Shown piece after piece: positions 8,801-11,586 of a DNA stretch of 11,586 nt. The notes beneath the pieces were generated by a model. That model was not told where the DNA came from. It did not search any database and was given only the letters and a program-made list of their open reading frames with translations. The stretch spans positions 1 to 11,586 of the forward strand of contig JAOXYB010052045.1 in NCBI GenBank assembly GCA_028565635.1, in the 5' to 3' direction. Numbering within the stretch: position 1 is the first letter of the stretch; every line of letters begins with the position of its first letter. The position numbers and the translations under genes are program-made. Source of the DNA: Phoronis ovalis (Eukaryota; Phoronida; Phoronidae).

Positions 8801-8995
8801 GAATCCTACTCCACACAGTATTTGTTAGAAATTGCAGTCAAGGACAATTTATTAAAGCAATAATTGCAATATCATCATGAAGATGCCTTTAAAGTTAGAC
8901 CTCTATCAGTGCTAGAATATGTAACCTGCATTTACCCTTGTTCATCAATTGTTTTCAGTGAATTGGTTATCGGAGCCGAGGAACACAAACAGTGA
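2556..8995 (+). CDS. LRRC74A: LRR (RNase-inhibitor type) plus EF-hand protein, LRRC74A-like; 12 coding exons
   Basis: Joining exons 2556-2819, 3709-3871, 4270-4463, 4741-4848, 5213-5356, 6453-6534, 6822-6907, 7479-7673, 7809-7904, 8062-8319, 8540-8625 and 8959-8995 gives 1713 nt, 570 residues plus TGA. Every junction is GT...AG and in phase. Residues 1-142 are polar, Ser/Arg-rich and probably disordered. Residues 143-184 are a short region with the motif AYQAACKKYRITPSSTF. Residues 185 to about 448 are leucine-rich repeats of 28 residues (LxxLxLxxNxxGxxGxxxLxxxLxxN). Residues 513-524 and 549-560 are two EF-hand loops 36 residues apart, the normal spacing of an EF pair. The GLGPKG motif opening the LRR array and the preceding ACKKY...P.S.FL segment recall the LRRC74A family; this match is from memory. 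RI-type LRRs bind proteins, so I infer a cytosolic Ca2+-sensitive scaffold. There is no signal peptide, membrane segment or NACHT domain, which argues against a NOD-like receptor. The start is uncertain. Confidence 0.85.
2820..3708 (+). other. Intron 1 (889 nt)
   Basis: AT-rich intron between exons 1 and 2 with poly-A and poly-T runs (for example near 2905-2914 and 2990-2997). I see no coding sequence, RNA gene or long repeat in it. The region before 3688 could serve as an alternative leader if transcription starts internally. Confidence 0.6.
3709..3871 (+). CDS. LRRC74A: Exon 2 (residues 89-142, basic Ser-rich region)
   Basis: The acceptor is gtcttccag before 3709 and the donor is ACAG|GTAAAT at 3872. 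The 163-nt exon starts in phase 0 and leaves one base for the next exon. It encodes two Arg-Arg-x-Ser motifs (RRPS with Ser102, RRTS with Ser115), which fit the consensus for basophilic kinases such as PKA, and then an acidic stretch EIEDDLETVLDL. The frame is also open upstream to an ATG at 3688, so an alternative first exon starting inside the preceding intron is possible. Confidence 0.72.
3872..4269 (+). other. Intron 2 (398 nt)
   Basis: GTAAAT donor, tatag acceptor. It contains an open frame from 4094 that reads a Cys/Phe-rich sequence without domain features. Nothing else is recognised. Confidence 0.8.
4270..4463 (+). CDS. LRRC74A: Exon 3 (residues 143-207, pre-LRR region and first LRR)
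   Basis: The acceptor is aactatag before 4270. The two leading bases complete the codon begun in exon 2 (G|AA, Glu143). The donor is GTG|GTAAGA at 4464. The exon encodes ERAYQAACKKYRITPSSTFL, the family-like segment before the repeats, and the first repeat TDVNLQHYGLGPKG. An ATG at 4257 in the same frame lies within the intron end and is probably fortuitous. Confidence 0.88.
4513..4566. repeat. 27-bp tandem duplication (2 copies)
   Basis: Copies at 4513-4539 and 4540-4566 (beginning TTTGTGACATAGG, ending GTGACACCAGA) differ at a single base, C at 4526 versus T at 4553. Each copy also contains GTGACA twice. It lies in intron 3, 50 bases after the donor, and is probably a minisatellite seed or replication slippage. 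Confidence 0.9.
4694..4723. repeat. 12-bp direct repeat with 18-bp period
   Basis: GGGAATATCATG occurs at 4694-4705 and 4712-4723. It lies 18 to 47 bases before the exon 4 start, where the branch point should be, so both copies could affect branch-point choice; that effect is inference. Confidence 0.8.
4741..4848 (+). CDS. LRRC74A: Exon 4 (residues 208-243, LRR 2)
   Basis: The acceptor is catctgtag before 4741 and the donor is CTG|GTAAGA at 4849. The exon is 108 nt, phase 0 at both ends, so it could be skipped without a frameshift. It encodes the end of LRR1 and LRR2 (ITSLNVKGNDLGADGV) and stops just after the first four residues of LRR3 (ITEL). Confidence 0.88.
4849..5212 (+). other. Intron 4 (364 nt)
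   Basis: Consensus GTAAGA donor and a long T tract before the cag acceptor. It contains a poly-A run near 4956-4968. I see no other structure. Confidence 0.85.
5213..5356 (+). CDS. LRRC74A: Exon 5 (residues 244-291, LRRs 3-4)
   Basis: The acceptor is a strong pyrimidine tract, ctttttttcag before 5213, and the donor is a consensus GAG|GTAAGT at 5357. The exon is 144 nt, phase 0 at both ends. It encodes NLANNNLKGLGAK of LRR3 and IKFIDLSGNNFG of LRR4. Exons 4 and 5 together are 84 codons, exactly three 28-residue repeats. Confidence 0.9.
5426..5657 (+). repeat. Left inverted arm of the intron 5 element
   Basis: Reads inward from about GGATTAAAATATATGTCACAG through AAATTTGTGAATT and CGCCACCTA. 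Compared with the right arm it lacks about 10 bases after GTGAA and has other small indels. Confidence 0.8.
6007..6246 (-). repeat. Right inverted arm of the intron 5 element
   Basis: Its reverse complement aligns along almost its whole length with 5426-5657. The match fades at the inner edge near 6007 and the outer edge near 6246. Confidence 0.8.
6453..6534 (+). CDS. LRRC74A: Exon 6 (residues 292-318 and part of 319, LRR 5)
   Basis: The acceptor is acattgcag before 6453 and the donor is ATTG|GTAAGT at 6535. The exon is 82 nt, phase 0 at the start and phase 1 at the end. It encodes one 28-residue repeat, LTNVNLSNNNFGSKGG. It follows the longest intron, which holds the palindromic element. 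Confidence 0.88.
6822..6907 (+). CDS. LRRC74A: Exon 7 (part of residue 319 to 347, LRR 6)
   Basis: The acceptor is catttacag before 6822, the first two bases complete Ala319 (G|CT), and the donor is AAG|GTGAGA at 6908. The exon is 86 nt. It encodes LDTLDLSWNELRGDGAL, the sixth repeat. Exons 6 and 7 together make 168 nt, exactly two repeats. Confidence 0.88.
6908..7478 (+). other. Intron 7 (571 nt)
   Basis: GTGAGA donor, tttgctag acceptor. It contains an AAC microsatellite tract near 6969-6980, a GGTTAC/GTAACC hairpin (7037-7042 with 7049-7054) and a 32-base-offset direct repeat at 7224-7273. No coding sequence is seen. Confidence 0.8.
7224..7273. repeat. Direct repeat GTGGATCC[T/A]G plus T-run, 32-bp offset
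   Basis: An 18-base block at 7224-7241 recurs at 7256-7273 with a single mismatch (T versus A after GGATCC), each copy ending in eight T residues. A short intron duplication of unknown origin. Confidence 0.75.
7479..7673 (+). CDS. LRRC74A: Exon 8 (residues 348-412, LRRs 7-8)
   Basis: The acceptor is tttgctag before 7479 and the donor is AGA|GTAAGC at 7674. The exon is 195 nt, phase 0 at both ends. It encodes LKMLNLSWNGFGNDGAL and LQDLDLTSNRIMAEGF, two full repeats, and the first residues of LRR9 (LTTLR). The SWNxxxxDGAL motif is shared with LRR6 in exon 7, suggesting duplication of neighbouring repeats. Confidence 0.9.
7809..7904 (+). CDS. LRRC74A: Exon 9 (residues 413-444, LRR 9 and capping segment)
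   Basis: The acceptor is ccttcttcag before 7809 and the donor is TCG|GTGAGC at 7905. The exon is 96 nt, phase 0 at both ends. It encodes a degenerate ninth repeat (LGRNIVPQEAAKVV) and the start of a partial tenth (VETLDLS), which probably caps the LRR domain. Confidence 0.87.
8062..8319 (+). CDS. LRRC74A: Exon 10 (residues 445-530, linker helices and EF-hand 1)
   Basis: The acceptor is gattttacag before 8062 and the donor is AAG|GTAATG at 8320. The exon is 258 nt, phase 0 at both ends. It encodes a charged helical linker and then EF-hand loop 1, DQDGSMSVSYDE (residues 513-524). Ca2+ ligand positions 1, 3, 5 and 12 are Asp, Asp, Ser and Glu, and position 8 is Val. Position 6, usually Gly, is Met, so this loop may bind calcium more weakly. 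Confidence 0.9.
8397..8414. repeat. 18-bp perfect palindrome in intron 10
   Basis: ACTAGTCAATTGACTAGT is its own reverse complement with no spacer. It lies about 125 bases before exon 11. No known protein site is recognised. Confidence 0.85.
8540..8625 (+). CDS. LRRC74A: Exon 11 (residues 531-558 and part of 559, EF-hand 2)
   Basis: The acceptor is attttacag before 8540 and the donor is TTAG|GTAAGT at 8626. The exon is 86 nt and ends in phase 2. It encodes the entering helix (NSEIEELIKAL) and the canonical loop DADGDGEIDF from residue 549, with Asp at 1, 3 and 5, Gly at 6 and Ile at 8. The last two loop positions, including the essential Glu at 12, lie in the final exon. Confidence 0.92.
8626..8958 (+). 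other. Intron 11 (333 nt)
   Basis: GTAAGT donor and ttttcag acceptor, splitting the second EF-hand loop between positions 11 and 12. Its only visible structure is the 55-bp hairpin at 8656-8710. Confidence 0.85.
8656..8710. repeat. 55-bp hairpin with flanking GTGAGAC repeats
   Basis: The outer ends pair as TAGT...ACTA, then ACCTAGGAT (8663-8671) with ATCCTAGGT (8695-8703), and TAAAACT (8675-8681) with AGTTTTA (8687-8693), around a five-base loop. Between the outer and main stems both sides read GAG, which creates a direct repeat GTGAGAC at 8658-8664 and 8702-8708. It resembles a tiny foldback or excision footprint. Confidence 0.8.
8959..8995 (+). CDS. LRRC74A: Exon 12 (residues 559-570 and stop)
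   Basis: The acceptor is gttttcag before 8959. The first base completes Ser559 (AG|T), followed by Glu560, position 12 of the second EF-hand loop. The reading is SELVIGAEEHKQ and then TGA at 8993-8995. Completing a canonical EF-hand confirms that this tiny exon belongs to the gene. Confidence 0.88.
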
Positions 8996-9345
8996 CCATT
9001 AACAAATATTTGGAATTGGACTATACACTCCATCATAGTTTTTGTAAATACTTTTGTGCCATGTATTTTTCACACAGACAAAGTTGTATTTAAATTTCGC
9101 AAAATCTTAAATCGCCTGCTATTTTAGCATTGGTATGCTCAACTAAAAGCGATTGAGGGCAGCGTCTATTGAGGTCCTTGAGAGATAAACTTAATCAGAG
9201 TTCCAATAAGTTGTTTGATTTATATTCCTTCGACAGCCCATCCAGGAACCGGATTATTGTATTGCCGCTGCTTGAACCCATAAACAGAAGGCGAATTATT
9301 TGTATTAAAGGTAATACACAGGATTAAACCCAGGTTTTCAACAAG
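8996..9345 (+). other. Likely 3' UTR of the LRR/EF gene
   Basis: Non-coding sequence follows the TGA at 8993-8995. The first variant polyadenylation signals on this strand are ATTAAA at 9304-9309 and 9323-9328, which would put cleavage near 9320-9350. A canonical AATAAA occurs further down at 9577-9582. The end is inferred. Confidence 0.4.
9304..9328 (+). promoter_or_regulatory. Candidate poly(A) signals (two ATTAAA)
   Basis: ATTAAA at 9304-9309 and 9323-9328, about 310-330 bases after the stop codon. ATTAAA is the commonest variant of the animal polyadenylation hexamer. AT-rich sequence makes chance matches likely. Confidence 0.35.
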
Positions 9346-10376
9346 TGCAAAAGATGTTTTATTTTTTCAAGACACTAAAAATATTTGAAACCGTTTTATG
9401 TCTTTAAAATCCCATGAGAAACGCTAATTTACTCGGCTTTATAATAGGCAAGGTTTGTCCCTTAGCACACGCCTGCAGTGTTTTATGTTCAACTTTTGCA
9501 AAATTACATAGCTTTACATATAACCCCATCCTTTTGATATTGCTGACATATTTCTTATTTATCTCCAAAACATTATAATAAATAATTATCAGGTATATCT
9601 TTTTTTAATTCAACATCAGGTGTAAATATAAAAAACAACTTTCTAAATGACAAGCACATAGTTTTGTAACTGAAAATTAAGATTGTTTAGGATAACCACT
9701 TCTTGGGGTTGAATAGTTCTCTAGAATTTAGAAAATGTTTACTCCAAACACATTATAGTAATTTGCTTACATCTCAGCATTAACAAGCGATCCAGGTGAC
9801 AAGTTGCTGATAATTAATCACGAAACATCTTAAGGAGGTAGATCAAAATAATTGCACTGTAAATGGCAACTAGCTATAGTGGTGAAATTAAATTTATTAT
9901 GACTATAAAAAAACACAGGATTAGAAACTTAACAATCTATGCAAAATAGTTTTATGTCAAGCCAAAGAATATTTGTTATTTTAACTGTCAAAAGATGTTC
10001 CCTAGTACAAACTGTCACTGTGTAACACACAATAAAATCTATTATCATGTCACCATCATATTAAAGGACACTCTGAATATAATATTGTAAGAGGTAAATA
10101 ATTTTTGGTAAATATAACTCCAAGCATGTATATATTGACACTGAAACACCTGTGAACACATGTTATACATAATTATGTGCTAATGGTGCAAAATAAGGTT
10201 AATATATTTGGTTCATAAATATGTGTTACCATTCTGTTCTGCCAGAGTTTATCTAATAATCCAAAGCAAAACAAACACCTCCACGATATATATAGATATT
10301 CAGAATAAGTCAAACTGATAGCATAGCCGTGGTAGATGATGAGCATGTGTTACAGCACTGTAACTTAATGTTTCTT
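9340..10376 (-). other. Likely 3' UTR of the FERRY3-like gene
   Basis: About 1 kb of AT-rich non-coding DNA follows the TAA on the minus strand. Minus-strand AATAAA hexamers occur at 9893-9898 and 9358-9363, so the UTR is about 0.5 or 1 kb long depending on which is used. No coding frame or RNA gene is seen. Confidence 0.4.
9358..9363 (-). promoter_or_regulatory. Candidate poly(A) signal for the minus-strand gene
   Basis: TTTATT on the plus strand, AATAAA on the minus strand, about 1 kb after the stop codon. An alternative copy at 9893-9898 would give a shorter UTR. Confidence 0.35.
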
Positions 10377-10529
10377 TTATCTGATAACATAAAACAACAA
10401 CTCCAGGACAGCAGGTCCTTCTTGGCTCTGCGAGGCAGCATTATGGATAACAGGTATCATCTCATTGTCCATATCGTTCATGTACCACGCTGCTAGTTTC
10501 TCCCCACATGAACCAATCTCATAACCAAC
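10377..10529 (-). CDS. FERRY3: Terminal coding exon of a C12orf4/FERRY3-like protein
   Basis: Reading leftwards, the acceptor is cttttatag (complement of 10530-10538). The exon then encodes 50 residues, VGYEIGSCGEKLAAWYMNDM at the start and EGPAVLELLFYVIR at the end, followed by TAA (complement of 10377-10379). It is 153 nt and begins in phase 0, matching the phase-0 end of the upstream exon at 11008. The pattern VGY..GS.G..L..WYMND.D....PVIH....Q..EGP.V.EL.FYI resembles my memory of the C-terminus of C12orf4 (Pfam DUF2362), renamed FERRY3, a subunit of the FERRY Rab5-effector complex that carries mRNAs on early endosomes. The exon is clearly coding; the family name is tentative. Confidence 0.75.
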   Translation of the reverse strand, partial: VGYEIGSCGEKLAAWYMNDMDNEMIPVIHNAASQSQEGPAVLELLFYVIR

Positions 10530-11007
10530 CTATAAAAGTTAACAAAAAGATATTTACATCTTTGCATAAATATTACAATTAAATATTATAATATTACTAT
10601 TATTATTATTATAAATATTACTACGCCTCACTAGGATATAATATACCACCGACTTTATGACTTTAATCTAAAGCAAATACATTCAGTTAACCTCACAATA
10701 ATATGTGCACATGGTGAAAAAGCGATGGTGGATTTTTGTCTACCCTCCTTTTAGATCAATGTTCATGTCAAAGAAAAGGGGACAAATCTCAACTTATACT
10801 GATCTCAAGAATCATTTTTGCAATGTTAAAATATGACAACACATTTTCTGGGTTATGACATGGACAACCAAATGTTCTCGAAGGAATTGTGTAGCAGTTG
10901 GATGTAAAACATTAAAACAGAAAATCAAAATGATAAAATATTAAGAATACAAGTTTAAATAAACAAGGTGTACATGTCCATTAAGTTTTAGCATTCAGAA
11001 AACTTAC
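10530..11007 (-). other. Last intron of the FERRY3-like gene (478 nt)
   Basis: GTAAGT donor (complement of 11002-11007) and tatag acceptor (complement of 10530-10534), phase 0. It contains an ATT microsatellite near 10594-10612 and is otherwise AT-rich without features. Confidence 0.75.
10594..10612. repeat. ATT/TAT microsatellite
   Basis: About five uninterrupted TAT triplets within a longer ATT-like tract in the last intron of the minus-strand gene. Confidence 0.75.
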
Positions 11008-11284
11008 ACACTCAGGATCAATGTTTACTCTCAGTCCAATTTTGATGAGCCCAGCTTGTTTTAATTTATCTAAATGTGGTGTTAATGCAATACAACAAGC
11101 TTGAGCTAGCATTTCAGCAAGTCGACTCAAGTCTATTGGGTCATGTTGGCCACTGCCTTGTGTTTGTAAGAAGAATACTTCTGTCCATCTAATTGTATGG
11201 TTTTCTCCTATGAAATCTGTACCGCAATGAATACGTAAACTCTCTATCCCATCCATTGCCATACCATCAATTGGACTTCTCACT
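11008..11284 (-). CDS. FERRY3: Penultimate coding exon of the C12orf4/FERRY3-like gene (partial gene)
   Basis: The donor is TGT|GTAAGT (complement of 11002-11007 after base 11008), and the exon joins the terminal exon in phase 0 (NIDPEC|VGYEIG). It encodes 92 full codons beginning RSPIDGMAMDGIESLRIHCG, with TIRWTEVFFLQ in the middle and KIGLRVNIDPEC at the end. It is amphipathic, with no membrane segment. The 5' boundary is either base 11284 or 11282, because two AG dinucleotides lie close together (gaag, gaagag); an in-frame TGA just upstream confirms that the exon starts there. Earlier exons lie beyond the window. Conservation-like composition and clean splice sites support a real gene; the C12orf4/FERRY3 assignment rests on remembered similarity only. 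Confidence 0.7.
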
Positions 11285-11586
11285 CTTCATAAAAGAAAAA
11301 CGTTTTTAGTTACAATGGATTTTTAGCAAAGCATTTTCAAATCTCTCCCCTGTAAATCAGTTTTAGCTAATTAAATGAAAAAATAGACATACATATTTTG
11401 AAAGTATACAACTCAAAATTTCGACAACTATTTTTGTATATTCTCTGAGTGATTTGGGTTTTAAAACAGTTTAGATAACAATCCATTTCGTTTATTAAGA
11501 GCACAAAACAATCGTAGGGTAAGTAAGATCACCCATGAATAATTAGGATGACCTGAACTTTATACCAACCACCCGTCAAATGGATT
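11285..11586 (-). other. Probable intron at the right edge
   Basis: Upstream of the penultimate exon on the minus strand. Stops occur in all frames and no exon with good splice sites is seen, though the last 30 or so bases could include the edge of another exon that cannot be judged from so little sequence. Confidence 0.5.

Noticed and set aside
4270-8995. NOD-like receptor (NLR) gene
   Set aside because: The RI-type LRRs are shared with NLRs, but there is no NACHT or effector domain upstream, and the array is followed by EF-hands.
11475-11586. Possible further exon of the minus-strand gene at the window edge
   Set aside because: Short open stretches exist (one reading NPFDGW), but the donor options are weak and too little sequence is present to judge.

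Overview
This window is nuclear DNA from an animal, most likely an invertebrate. It is AT-rich, its coding sequence is cut into short exons by GT...AG introns, and its intergenic and intronic DNA carries small repeats. No prokaryotic operon, viral genome, RNA gene or CRISPR array was seen. The proteins are of types widespread in animals. A marine lophotrochozoan such as a mollusc is plausible, but the sequence does not prove it.

Layout: bases 1-2555 hold no gene I can support. Bases 2556-8995 (+ strand) contain one gene that I could reconstruct as twelve coding exons. All eleven junctions have GT donors and AG acceptors and keep the frame, giving a 570-residue protein that ends at a TGA. It has a basic, Ser-rich N-terminal tail, a short helical region, about nine 28-residue ribonuclease-inhibitor-type leucine-rich repeats, and a C-terminal pair of EF-hands. 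The closest family I recognise is LRRC74A-like. The predicted role is a cytosolic, calcium-responsive protein-binding scaffold. The 5' end is the least certain part.

Bases 8996 to about 9350 are the likely 3' UTR of this gene. Below it, in tail-to-tail orientation, lies the 3' end of a second gene on the - strand. Its last two coding exons (about 11284-11008 and 10529-10377) encode the final 142 or so residues of a conserved protein, tentatively C12orf4/FERRY3, a subunit of the FERRY endosomal Rab5-effector complex. The rest of that gene lies beyond the right edge. Its probable 3' UTR, about 1 kb long, runs back towards the end of the first gene, so the two transcripts may meet or overlap near 9300-9360.

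The most notable structure outside the genes is a palindromic element of about 0.8 kb in the intron between 5356 and 6453. It has inverted arms of about 230-240 bp around a core of about 350 bp and no coding capacity, like a MITE or foldback transposon. Smaller repeats (27-bp and 18-bp tandem duplications, a 55-bp hairpin, an 18-bp perfect palindrome) lie in other introns. I saw no sign of an undescribed multi-gene system. The points of interest are the LRR plus EF-hand architecture, the exon structure that follows the repeat, and the mobile-element remnant.
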